Assembly: GCF_000739655.1 (NCBI RefSeq) | Contig: NZ_BATR01000022.1 | Coordinates: 1-64,000, forward strand | Reading direction: 5' to 3' | Source: Verrucomicrobium sp. BvORR106 | GTDB taxonomy: Bacteria; Verrucomicrobiota; Verrucomicrobiia; Verrucomicrobiales; Verrucomicrobiaceae | DNA length: 64,000 nt | Shown: in pieces, positions 37,921 to 46,364 of the stretch | Numbering within the stretch: position 1 is the first letter of the stretch | Layout: each line of letters opens with the position of its first letter | Made by a program: the position numbers and the translations under genes | The notes under the pieces: model-generated | Databases searched by the model: none | What the model was told of the DNA's origin: nothing | The model's input: only the letters and a program-made list of their open reading frames with translations

Positions 37921-38322
37921 TCACGCATGACGGCTCAGCCGCACCGCCCGGACCAGGAGGATCACGCCACCCAGCAGCGTCAGCACTGGGAGCGGCCAGT
38001 GGTTCCACCAGACATCCACCTTCCCCTCCCCGGGGCGCTGGGGATCATAGACCACCGGAACCGGACTGCCTGGCGGGTGCGTCTTCGTTGACCAGGTGGT
38101 CATTTCCAGGGTCTTCCCCTCCCCGGAAAGCGTGCTGAAAGTGACGTACACCACCGGGGTGCCAGCGGACTTGGCCGTACTGCTGGCGCGATAACCCGAA
38201 TGCCCGGCAACTCCGGTGACGCGCTCTGCGTGGGCAAGCCACCATGCGGTACGCCCTGTGGCGATGAGCCCCAGCAGAGTAAGCAACCCTGCCAGAACCC
38301 ACGACCAAGGGCCAGCCTTCAT
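37921..38322 (-). CDS. DUF3592-type small membrane protein coupled to the effector gene
   Basis: 133 residues with two membrane helices, one at the N-terminus (WSWVLAGLLTLLGLIATGRTAWW) and one near the C-terminus (LPVLTLLGGVILLVRAV), around a strand-rich loop with VVYVTFSTLSGEGKTL and GSPVPVVYDPQRPGEG, the DUF3592 layout. Its ATG shares bases with the stop codon of the 958-residue gene (TGATG), so translation is coupled. Known DUF3592 proteins have no firm function. Its place behind a secreted-effector candidate raises an immunity, membrane-anchor or secretion-aid role, all speculative. Confidence 0.75.
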   Translation of the reverse strand: MKAGPWSWVLAGLLTLLGLIATGRTAWWLAHAERVTGVAGHSGYRASSTAKSAGTPVVYVTFSTLSGEGKTLEMTTWSTKTHPPGSPVPVVYDPQRPGEGKVDVWWNHWPLPVLTLLGGVILLVRAVRLSRHA

Positions 38323-41198
38323 CAAAGCGAGTTAATGACCCGGGCCGCGCCCGAGAGCACCTCAACGCCGGCACCAACCACGCCCAAAGCTCCGACACCT
38401 TCAGGAGGAGCCCCAAGGCCCCCCGGAGCGCCAACTCCCGGTCCCCCTGCGATCTCCGCACGGCGGGTCTGGATGAAATCGGTGAGGTTGCCCTTGAAAG
38501 CCGGGGTGCCGTCGGTGTGCTTCATCCAGTTCAGCCCCGTTCCGCCTTCCAGCTTCACGGAACTGTCGAGCAGCTGGGTATAGGCCTGCTGGATGTCGTC
38601 CGGGATCGGAGCGTCCGGGTTGTCCCGCGTGCTGGCGATGAACGTATCGATCTTGGTTTGCAGTTCGGAGAGGTTCGCCACCTCACGCATCTGGGCCTGG
38701 CCTTCCACCACGAACGCCTCGATGTTGTTGAAGACCTCCTTCACGATCTCACCGGGTTCGGTGGCGGTGATGGGCTTCTCGATGTTCCTGGCGATGCGAG
38801 CAAGAGACTTGGTCAGATCCTTGATTTGTGCCTGGGCCTCAGGAGTGCCCTCTGCTTCCAGCTGCGCGATCAGGTCGGTGAACTGCGACTTGGCCTGCAT
38901 GATGCCTTCCAGGGAATCCTGGCTGCCAGCGATGTCCCGGAGCGCCTGGGTCATGCCCTCGGAAGGGCCTGCCCCGGTATAGTCGCGCCAGAGTTTGGGC
39001 TTGTTCTGCCCCCGCACCAGCGGGTTGCCGCTGATCTCCTCGCGATTGAAGAAGTCCAGAACGCGGTTGCTCTTGTTGCGCACCCCGCCGCCACCGGTGG
39101 CCGTGCCGCCAATGCCGTTGATCAGCTCATTGAAGGCGTGACCAAAGTCGATGCGGCCCACGCGGCCGTCCTGCGTGGCGATCATGTTGCCCGGGTTCAC
39201 GTCATGGTCACCCATGAGCGCGGAGAGGGCGATGTTCCGCTGCACATCCTGGGAGGCCTGACCGCTCAGGCGCAGCACGCCGCCGCCGCTGCGGGCACCT
39301 TCCGGCGCATCTAGCTGGATCTTCGGGTGCTTCTGCCCGCGGGGGAGTGGTCCCGCCAGTTCAATGTAAAGACCCTTGAGATCGCCTTTGCCGCCGGCGA
39401 GGTACTTGGAAGTGACCACGGCTTCGTGTTTCACGCTGTCTTGACGCAGTGCCACTTCGGGAACCAGTCGACGATCCCCCTTCGGCAGCATGGAGCGAGC
39501 AATGTTCGAAGAGATCACTTCACCGTAGTTCTCCGTGTTCAGCCCGCCCGCCTTTATGCGACGGCCCCGGCCTGCGTGGACGATGGAGTCCTTCACCTGG
39601 AAGAACTGCCCGCCCACCTTGGCGCGACCGCTGCCCGTGGCTCCGCCGGAGCCCTCCAAGTCCACTCCGCGGAAGCGCTCGAAGGAGCCCACGTGCGACT
39701 CCTTGCCAGGTGCCCAGTCCATGTCCTCGTTGAACATGCGTTGAGCGACGATCTTGCCCAGTTGACCGGTCCGTGACCCCTGCGGCGAGTCCACGAAGCT
39801 CTTTAGCCCATCGCCCTTCAGGCCATTGGCCGCGTCGGCCTGCATGTCCTTGAGGAAGTCCGTGAGCTTGCCTCTCACGAGACTGTCCTGGCCATCTTCC
39901 TCCGGCCCAAAAAGCTGCTCCTGCCCGATACGGCTCTCCATGTCTCCGCCGAGGGTTTCGTGTTCTTCACGAATCCCCTGGAGGCGGCTGCTGACCATCT
40001 CAAAGAAGGGATCATCGCGCTGGTCCTCAGGCACGTTGTCCACAAACATCTCCTGGCAGTGCTGGAGAAGCTCCGCATCGCTGATGTCACCACTTTCGGC
40101 CAGTTGGGCGAGAACCTCGATCTGCTCGTAGCGGTCGAAGTTGGCCTGCTGGGGGCCCCCGCTCAGATGCTGCTTGTAGGCGGCACGGATCTCCGGGTCA
40201 CCCATGAGCTTGGGGATGCTGGTGAACGAGTCCACCTGCTTGTTGAAAGCTTCACCAGAACCCGGGGCGAGGCGGCTCGCCGGCACGGAGGAACTCTCAC
40301 CGGACAACTTGGCGGAGTGCGCCCTTCCCGCCTCTGCCTTGAAGGAATGGCCAGCGATGAAGTTGTCCAAGGCCGGCTTCGACAGTTTGGTGATCTCGCC
40401 TTTAGACTCAGAGAAGAGATCGTTCAGGAGTTGCTTGTCTGCCTCGGAAGGCTCCTGGCCGGGCACGATGGCCTGACGCAGATGCTCAATACCCTCTGTG
40501 ATTCTTCCGGCCATCGCCGCACTGAGGTTGATCTGCTGCATCCCGCCAGGGTCACGTGATGGCGGATTCTCCGGGGACTCCACCATTTTGTAGATCTTCT
40601 CCGCCAGCGCCAGCTTCTCATGAGGGTTGCTGGTTTTCTCGTACTGCTGCACGAGGCTCAGGAAGTCGAAATTCTCCTTCACGAACTGCTGCTCCATGCT
40701 GGCTCCGAAGGCTTCCTTCAGATTCGGCGTGGTCATGATGGTCCCGAGCTGCTTGTAGTGATCCTGCAGCCCAGGCGGCATCTTGTCGTACATGGCTTGG
40801 TGGGAGACGTCACCGGCGATCCGCACCTCATCCAGCACCACACCCAACCGGGCGACACTGCTGCGCTCGTCAATGCGGGCGAGCAAGGCGGTGTTCTGCC
40901 CATCAGGGCGATCCGGCAAGCGACGGGAGATGATCTCCTTCATGAGGTCCTTGGCCAGGGCGACCTTTCCAGCGCGGGCTTCAGCACCGTAGGACTGACC
41001 GAAGATGGCACGAAGTCGCACCTTCTTGTCGGCGGCCACGTAGAGCGTGTGCGAGCCGTCGTCGTTCTTCCGGGCGCGGATCTCACCGCCGCCCTTGGCT
41101 TGGACGTCCTGTTGGAACTTCTGAAGTTCCTCGACCGTGGTTTTCCCGACTTCGACCCGAAGTTCGGCCTTGTGGGCGGCTTGCAAGCTGATGGGCAT
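38322..41198 (-). CDS. Candidate T3SS effector: RGS-like domain(s) plus PI-kinase/HipA-like domain
   Basis: 958 residues, no signal peptide or membrane helix. Residues about 155-290 match the RGS fold: PNLKEAFGASM, FVKENFDFLSLVQQYEKT (E175-N176 align with the E-N pair of RGS4), KIYKMVES, QQINLSAAMAG (N224 at the position of the key switch-contacting Asn), then SKPALDNFIAGHSF. Residues about 325-470 look like a second, weaker copy (LMGDPEIRAAYKQHL ... LKSFVDS). Residues about 520-750 contain a kinase-like core: FFQVKDS (K536), NYGEVISSNIARSML (E560), GDHDVNPGNMIA (D666, N671) and GRIDFGHAF (D684), the catalytic-loop and DFG pattern of PI3/4-kinase and HipA-like folds. The C-terminus is helical, ending Gly-rich. 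A CesT-type chaperone gene lies 44 bp upstream. Domain calls are by eye; effector status is inferred from the chaperone. Confidence 0.7.
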   Translation of the reverse strand: MPISLQAAHKAELRVEVGKTTVEELQKFQQDVQAKGGGEIRARKNDDGSHTLYVAADKKVRLRAIFGQSYGAEARAGKVALAKDLMKEIISRRLPDRPDGQNTALLARIDERSSVARLGVVLDEVRIAGDVSHQAMYDKMPPGLQDHYKQLGTIMTTPNLKEAFGASMEQQFVKENFDFLSLVQQYEKTSNPHEKLALAEKIYKMVESPENPPSRDPGGMQQINLSAAMAGRITEGIEHLRQAIVPGQEPSEADKQLLNDLFSESKGEITKLSKPALDNFIAGHSFKAEAGRAHSAKLSGESSSVPASRLAPGSGEAFNKQVDSFTSIPKLMGDPEIRAAYKQHLSGGPQQANFDRYEQIEVLAQLAESGDISDAELLQHCQEMFVDNVPEDQRDDPFFEMVSSRLQGIREEHETLGGDMESRIGQEQLFGPEEDGQDSLVRGKLTDFLKDMQADAANGLKGDGLKSFVDSPQGSRTGQLGKIVAQRMFNEDMDWAPGKESHVGSFERFRGVDLEGSGGATGSGRAKVGGQFFQVKDSIVHAGRGRRIKAGGLNTENYGEVISSNIARSMLPKGDRRLVPEVALRQDSVKHEAVVTSKYLAGGKGDLKGLYIELAGPLPRGQKHPKIQLDAPEGARSGGGVLRLSGQASQDVQRNIALSALMGDHDVNPGNMIATQDGRVGRIDFGHAFNELINGIGGTATGGGGVRNKSNRVLDFFNREEISGNPLVRGQNKPKLWRDYTGAGPSEGMTQALRDIAGSQDSLEGIMQAKSQFTDLIAQLEAEGTPEAQAQIKDLTKSLARIARNIEKPITATEPGEIVKEVFNNIEAFVVEGQAQMREVANLSELQTKIDTFIASTRDNPDAPIPDDIQQAYTQLLDSSVKLEGGTGLNWMKHTDGTPAFKGNLTDFIQTRRAEIAGGPGVGAPGGLGAPPEGVGALGVVGAGVEVLSGAARVINSL

Positions 41199-41242
41199 GG
41201 CTGTGAACAGTTGGAATTGGTGAAAACAAATCGGGAACTAGA

Positions 41243-41740
41243 CTAGACGCGCATGAAGTGGAGGCCGTCGTCGGCACCCTCGCCATCTTGAGCGGCCGTG
41301 CCGGTGCCGCCGGCAAGAATCTTCCGGGCGTGGAGGGCGGTATCGGCGAAGTTGCGGATCTGCACTTCCAGGTCTTCCAATTCCACGCCAGCGAGCGGGA
41401 AGTCATAGATCTGCACCACGGTATCATCCACCGGATCCAAACCCATGCGCAGACCACCGGTCTCCCGCCACATGGTGGCGACATGCAGAAGGAGCTTGTA
41501 GGAAGCGGTCTCGTCTCCAGCGGGTGGGTGGCCCAGGTTCGTGTAGAGCACGAGCTTGTTCAGGTCCACGTCATGCTCCACCTCCACGCCAAAGTCGTCG
41601 TCAAAAGCGATCGCCCAGCGGGTGGGTTCATACTGGCGGACTTCGCCCGCGTCAATCAGGGGACCCACTTCGGCCATGAGCGTTTCCAGGTTCGCGGGTT
41701 CCGTGGAGGGGGTCGGAGCAGAAGTGTCGTTGTCGGCCAT
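41243..41740 (-). CDS. CesT/Tir-type T3SS chaperone
   Basis: 165 residues, small and very acidic as these chaperones are. The CesT-family layout is visible: helix LETLMAEVGPLIDAG, strands RWAIAFDDDFGVEVEHDVD then NKLVLYTNLGHPP, helix SYKLLLHVATMW, strands GGLRMGLDPVDDTVVQIYDFPLAG, and final helix LEDLEVQIRNFADTAL. Class I chaperones dimerise and bind the N-terminal region of their effector for delivery to the injectisome. It is encoded 44 bp upstream of the large protein on the same strand, the classic chaperone-effector arrangement. No other T3SS gene lies in the window. Confidence 0.82.
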   Translation of the reverse strand: MADNDTSAPTPSTEPANLETLMAEVGPLIDAGEVRQYEPTRWAIAFDDDFGVEVEHDVDLNKLVLYTNLGHPPAGDETASYKLLLHVATMWRETGGLRMGLDPVDDTVVQIYDFPLAGVELEDLEVQIRNFADTALHARKILAGGTGTAAQDGEGADDGLHFMRV

Positions 41741-41896
41741 GGGAAGAAAGGGTGTGATTGGGACGGATCAAAAGTTCGCTTGGGGAAGATCGGGCAGGGC
41801 CACGTCTTCATCATGCAAACTGTCCTCCACGAATTAGGAGTTACAGAAAATTTTCCTCCAAAGGCGCAAAGTTCACAGAAGCCGCCCGCTCTCCGC

Positions 41897-42928
41897 TCAA
41901 CCGGGAGCTTGGCCGAACCTGTGCTTCATCTCCTGGATCAGCCTGCGGCCGACCTCCGGGTCAGGAGTCGGGTCTTCATCGTACGTGTAAGTTCCTCCAA
42001 CCACCACGCCGTCACTCCGGGGGAAAACATAGCCCCGCTGGTCGCTGAAGAGGTAGTCCAGCCCCGGCTGGGGAGGCAGGATGGCGAGCTGCCCCTTCAG
42101 AGGATGCAGACGCTCATCCGGCCAGATCTCCCTGGATCCCAGCCCGGTGCAGTTGATGACGACTGACTCCGGAAGCGTCTCCACCTCCGCCGCGCTGCGG
42201 AAATGGCGCGACTCGAAACGCACACCTGCTTTACGCAGATCTTGTTCCAACCGGGCCAGCAGGATCGGCGGCTCAATCATGAGCGTGTCGTAGCGGAAGC
42301 CAGGCCCTGGGACGGTGGCGAACGGCAATTCTTCCAACTGCTCAGGCTCGGGGATGAGGCCAGGGGGCAGCTTGGCAAGGCTCAGTGAAGGAACCGGCGT
42401 GTACAGATCCCGTCGGAAGACGCCAAAGCCCTGGCCCAATCGGCGTTCATGGGCGTCAAAAGAGCGTCGCAGCAGACGCTCAAAGATGGCCTGCCCCACG
42501 GGCGATGGATCGTGATCCACCAGAGAGGGAGACCACGGTCCGCCCGCGATGCCGGAGGTGGTGGCGACCGGCAGGGCGCTAGTGTAGAGCGTGGGCAGAT
42601 ACCCCGCCTCCCGCAGGCAGGTGGCGGCGGTCAGGCCCATCACCCCCGCTCCCAAGACGGCGACCGGCACGAGCTGCCGATCCGGCGCAGAGGCGCGGAC
42701 CAGATCGAGCACCTCCTCGGCGCAGCCCCAGCACAGAGTGATGCCCGCGCCTCCGTGACCGTAGTTGTGAACCACGGTCTTCTGGCCCTGTCTCGCCACC
42801 TCCAGGCGATAGCTCCCCCGCCGCTTCGGGCGCAATCCCGCGATGAAGCGTACGGGACCGGCATCCAGATCAGGCAGCGGAAGATGCACGCGATGACGAA
42901 GCCAGCCAGCCTGTGGAACGGACGTCAT
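41897..42928 (-). CDS. Circularly permuted D-amino-acid-oxidase-like flavoprotein
   Basis: 343 residues. The FAD dinucleotide motif VPVAVLGAGVMGLTAATCL lies at about residues 87-105, not at the N-terminus. Before it (residues 25-77) come GPVRFIAGLRPKRRGSYRLE and VVHNYGHGGAGITLCWGCA, which in D-amino-acid oxidases form the C-terminal end (GFRPVRP ... VIHNYGHGGYGLT). After the FAD motif the normal order continues (TTSGIAGGPWSPSL, SVVINCTGLGSREI, RGYVFPRSDGVVVGGTY) and the protein stops where the oxidase tail would start. R33 matches the substrate-carboxylate Arg. It overlaps the upstream GT gene by 4 bp. Confidence 0.85.
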   Translation of the reverse strand: MTSVPQAGWLRHRVHLPLPDLDAGPVRFIAGLRPKRRGSYRLEVARQGQKTVVHNYGHGGAGITLCWGCAEEVLDLVRASAPDRQLVPVAVLGAGVMGLTAATCLREAGYLPTLYTSALPVATTSGIAGGPWSPSLVDHDPSPVGQAIFERLLRRSFDAHERRLGQGFGVFRRDLYTPVPSLSLAKLPPGLIPEPEQLEELPFATVPGPGFRYDTLMIEPPILLARLEQDLRKAGVRFESRHFRSAAEVETLPESVVINCTGLGSREIWPDERLHPLKGQLAILPPQPGLDYLFSDQRGYVFPRSDGVVVGGTYTYDEDPTPDPEVGRRLIQEMKHRFGQAPG

Positions 42929-44220
42929 GAGGGCGAGGCGGCAGCGGGTGCTGAAGCGGGCTCCAAGCAGCGTTTCGCTTCCGCCTCCTGCGGTGCATGT
43001 CGCAACAGACGACGAACCCGACCCAAGAGCCAGCGGCCCATCCAGTGCTCCCGCAATGTCTGGGCCGTGAGGTCATGACGCAGTTTGAGCGTCTTGAAGT
43101 CCGCCTCGACCTTCTCTTTCGCGCGTTCGGAACGTTTCAGCGCCTGCTTCAAGGCCCGTACTTCGCCAGACTCCGCCTTCAACCGGCCGCGCATCGCCTC
43201 GAGTTCCGCCCACATGACATCGGCCTCACGGCCCATGGTCTCCAGGTAGGGGGCGAACTCGGAGCTGGGAGCTTCAGCTTCCGCGGGCACCGTCGCTGCC
43301 TTGGCCTCCGCATAGAGCTCCAGCAGCCGGTCCACGGCCTTTTGCAGAGATTGCCGCTCTCGCACCGTGGCAGTGACGGTGAGGACATCATCTGGATGGT
43401 ATTGGGCCAGTTGCTCGATCAGCCATTCCTCACTGATCTGATTGGCCGTGACGAAGTACCGGGGGCTGAAGTTGGAGAAGGCATACTGACTCAGCGTCGC
43501 TGGCGTGATCAACGCTCCCGCCTGCCCGGGCATGAGGGGGATGACGGCACAGCCACAGGCCAGGGCCTCCAGGGCACAGCGGCCAATCGCGAAGACGACA
43601 TCATAGCCCTGCAGGAAGATCTCCGGGCGCTCCAGCGGGTTCTCGTGATTGTACCCGATCTTGTCCAGTTTCAGGGAAGCCTTGGCGCAGGCCGCCTCCA
43701 GCTTGCTCACGTCCTCCGGCTGCAACCACCCGCCAAAGAGGGCAGCACGCAACGGCCGCGCGGGTGGGGTGCGCACCTGGGTGAAGCGGGCGAGATTGAC
43801 GAAGTTCGGCAACACCACCACCTTCTCCGGCGGGAGGCCGTACTCCGGAGAGGTCCGGGGCACGAGCCACTCACACATCATGAGATACCGCCCGATCCGC
43901 GGATGCACGGGCGGACGCTCCACCCAGGGGAGCACGCCATGACAGTAGTACACGGCAGGAGTTTCCTTGAACTTGGCCAGGGCAGCCATCGTCTGCAAGT
44001 GGTGCTGCCCGTGGATGATGTCCGGCACCCAGGGAATGTCCGAAAGACGGTCCCTCACCCACACGCCGCTTGAGATCATGATGTTGGCGATCCGCCCGGT
44101 TCGCGGAGTATACACTGCCACTTCATGACCGCGTTCCGCCAGCTCCTTGGCCAGTTCCACGGTCACCATCTCCGTGCCCCCGACATAGGTCAGGTCACGC
44201 TGGGTCATCAGAATTCGCAT
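42925..44220 (-). CDS. GT4-type glycosyltransferase with C-terminal coiled coil
   Basis: 431 residues. The N-terminus MRILMTQRDLTYVGGTEMVTVELAKELAERGHEVAVYTPR is a GT-B acceptor domain with a GGTE motif; the donor half has VFAIGRCALEALACGCAVIPL (GRxxxEALAxG type). From about residue 320 a long charged helix (ALKQALKRSERAKEKVEADF) predicts a coiled coil, ending in a basic, Ala-rich tail. The coiled coil may mediate partner binding. Its stop overlaps the flavoprotein start (ATGA). Confidence 0.85.
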   Translation of the reverse strand: MRILMTQRDLTYVGGTEMVTVELAKELAERGHEVAVYTPRTGRIANIMISSGVWVRDRLSDIPWVPDIIHGQHHLQTMAALAKFKETPAVYYCHGVLPWVERPPVHPRIGRYLMMCEWLVPRTSPEYGLPPEKVVVLPNFVNLARFTQVRTPPARPLRAALFGGWLQPEDVSKLEAACAKASLKLDKIGYNHENPLERPEIFLQGYDVVFAIGRCALEALACGCAVIPLMPGQAGALITPATLSQYAFSNFSPRYFVTANQISEEWLIEQLAQYHPDDVLTVTATVRERQSLQKAVDRLLELYAEAKAATVPAEAEAPSSEFAPYLETMGREADVMWAELEAMRGRLKAESGEVRALKQALKRSERAKEKVEADFKTLKLRHDLTAQTLREHWMGRWLLGRVRRLLRHAPQEAEAKRCLEPASAPAAASPS

Positions 44221-44282
44221 AGTCGTCGACAGTCAAATGACGGGGCGTCTTCCCACGCACCCGCCAGGGTTTTTGTTTGGCA

Positions 44283-45404
44283 TCAAGCCGACTCGCCAGC
44301 TTCCCAACAGGGGCAGAGCGCCGCGGAGAGGGCGGTCGTCCGCGGCCGGGTTGAGTTCGATGTGATAACGGCAGCGACAGGAGGTGCGGCAATCATGAGA
44401 CTGGCCCGGCCTGGCTGAGAGTGGTACCCAAAACCGAAGGGTAGCTCCGGGCCCACGGCACCCGGTTTCTGGCAGAGCCGGATCAGATCACGCTGCTCAT
44501 ACTGGGGGAAGGCCCGCGGCGTGCGCTGGTACCGGCCATGCACCCGCACCCGCCAGCCGCGCTCCACCAGCGCGGCGTAGGGCATGCTGCTGGGATCCTG
44601 CACCAGGCATGCGGCATGTCCGAAGATGAAATCCCGCAGGTGCATGAAGTCCGGCTCATGGAGCAGATAGCTGGCGCTCTTCAAGAACACTCCCAAGGGA
44701 CCAAAGCTGCCGGCAAAACGGTAGAACGCATCCGACGCCGGGCAGTGATCATCCCGCAAATGCCTCTGTAGATAGATGATCTGCTTGGGATTCCCGTCAA
44801 AGCTTGCCCGGATGCACACGGCCCCGGTGGTGGAGCTTCCAGGGCGCTGCGAACCTTGATCTTGCGGAACGGTCAGACGCTCCACATCCACAATCTCATG
44901 ACCCGTGCGGGCAAGAAACACCAGCAAGGGAGCCAGGATGCCGTTCCACCGCTTGGTCACAAAGGTGTGGCGCATCTCGGCGGTGACAAAGAAGGAATGC
45001 TCCAGGAAGTGCCGGATGCCGGCCTCCAGTTCCCCAAGCAACTCCAGCCGAGATCCCCAGAAGGTGGAGGCACAGGCATCGGTGGGGGCCTCGCAGATCT
45101 CCAGCCCGCCCAACAGATAAGTGCCCGCACTGGGATGAAGCAGGTGCGCGAACATGAAATCGGGTCCGCTGAAGGGGTAGAAAACAGTCGGCAGAGCCCT
45201 GAATTCACGGAGGTGGATGCGCGCCCATTTTGAAAAGGGGCTGGCGTATTCCCGCTCAAACTTGGAGAAGAGATCATCCAGCACATGGGCGTGCTGCTGC
45301 CACATGACCGTGGCACGCCCTTGGGCATAGGGATCCTGCGCGCTCGCGGGACCCAGTCCGGCCAGCAGCCTCGCTAACTCATTGAAATGGGGTTGGTTAT
45401 CCAT
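44283..45404 (-). CDS. Conserved-looking protein of unknown function, 373 residues
   Basis: Not recognised. There is no signal peptide or membrane segment. Notable stretches are WARIHLREFRALPTVFYPF, SGPDFMFAHLLHP, GTYLLGGLEI and a second repeat-like stretch (KSASYLLHEPDFMHLRDF). The dense aromatic and His content in PDFMFAHLLHP and HEPDFMHLRDFIFGHA suggests an enzyme or metal site. The C-terminus is Pro/Arg-rich and ends with CPCWEAGESA. It lies 62 bp upstream of the glycosyltransferase gene on the same strand. Possibly the first gene of that operon. Confidence 0.6.
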   Translation of the reverse strand: MDNQPHFNELARLLAGLGPASAQDPYAQGRATVMWQQHAHVLDDLFSKFEREYASPFSKWARIHLREFRALPTVFYPFSGPDFMFAHLLHPSAGTYLLGGLEICEAPTDACASTFWGSRLELLGELEAGIRHFLEHSFFVTAEMRHTFVTKRWNGILAPLLVFLARTGHEIVDVERLTVPQDQGSQRPGSSTTGAVCIRASFDGNPKQIIYLQRHLRDDHCPASDAFYRFAGSFGPLGVFLKSASYLLHEPDFMHLRDFIFGHAACLVQDPSSMPYAALVERGWRVRVHGRYQRTPRAFPQYEQRDLIRLCQKPGAVGPELPFGFGYHSQPGRASLMIAAPPVAAVITSNSTRPRTTALSAALCPCWEAGESA

Positions 45405-45536
45405 AGGGGGGTTGCCCCTCTGAATGTGAGTGCCTCACCGAATGTGACGGCGGAGAAGCTAAAAAAATTGCCTCTGGAAAGCATCCCCCTCACGCCCGGG
45501 AAAGGCGGGGTGGTTCAGGCTCTGCTGGCGCGCCTC

Positions 45537-46316
45537 CTATGGTGCAAAACTGGCTCCAAAAAGGAGCGTCCTGGCATCTGACCAGACGGCCTCTTCTGTG
45601 CTGTTGAGCACGACGGCGATGCGCCGATCCGGGCCGGAGCCCCCACTGGCGACCAGACAAAAGCCCGCCGCCCGGGTGTAGCCGGTTTTCATGCCATCGC
45701 AGCCGGGTGCTTCGACGAGGAGGCGGTTCCGGTTCCGCAGTTCGATGACACTGCCATCCGCCCGGGGCACCGTGTGTTCCCGGCGGTTCACCATGGCACG
45801 CAGGCCGGGGATGCTGTCGATGCGGCAGGCGAGGCGTCCCACATCACGCGCGGTGGAGTATTGCCGCTCATCCGGCAGACCGTGGGGATTAATGAAACAA
45901 CTGTGCGCCATGCCGCACTGTGCCGCAGTCTCATTCATCTTCACCGCAAAGGCCTCAATGCTGCCCGCGTGGTCACGTGCCAGGGCCATGGCCGCATCAT
46001 TGGAGCTGCCCAGCAAAAGCGCGTGCAGCAGATCCAGCCGTGTGGCCTGCTCGCCGGGCTGCAGCCCCAGATGATAGGGCATGCAGGCCAGGTCCTCTTC
46101 CTGAATAACAACCTGACGGTCCAGGTCCCCTGCGCTCCAGACCACCAGCGCGGTGAGCAGCTTTTGCGTGCTGGCCACCGCGCCCTGGAGATCCGGAGAT
46201 CTCTCAAACACCACCTCCTGGGTGGCCGGGTGCAGGACCATGGCCCGCTGGGCCACAATGGAGTCAGGGCCTGCCAACGCAGGCACGGAGGTGCCAGGAT
46301 CTTCAGAGGTGAGCAT
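45537..46316 (-). CDS. S11-family D-Ala-D-Ala carboxypeptidase-like protein
   Basis: 259 residues. The three penicillin-binding motifs are present: STQK (Ser 49, Lys 52), SSN (104-106) and KTG (210-212). Flanking matches are LLHALLLGSSNDAAMALA and GCDGMKTGYTRAAGFCLVASG. This is the DacA/PBP5 type that trims pentapeptides. Oddly, there is no visible signal peptide: the protein opens with hydrophilic MLTSEDPGTSVPALAG, so either the start is wrong or the protein is unusual. The C-terminal PBP5 domain is also missing. Confidence 0.85.
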   Translation of the reverse strand: MLTSEDPGTSVPALAGPDSIVAQRAMVLHPATQEVVFERSPDLQGAVASTQKLLTALVVWSAGDLDRQVVIQEEDLACMPYHLGLQPGEQATRLDLLHALLLGSSNDAAMALARDHAGSIEAFAVKMNETAAQCGMAHSCFINPHGLPDERQYSTARDVGRLACRIDSIPGLRAMVNRREHTVPRADGSVIELRNRNRLLVEAPGCDGMKTGYTRAAGFCLVASGGSGPDRRIAVVLNSTEEAVWSDARTLLFGASFAP

Positions 46317-46364
46317 GAATCGAACTCTCGCGAGGGGGTACGCGGTCGTTTCGTTGAAGCCAGA

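Noticed and set aside
36428-38008. 526-residue frame on the minus strand
   Set aside because: Antisense to lpdA, whose motifs are complete.
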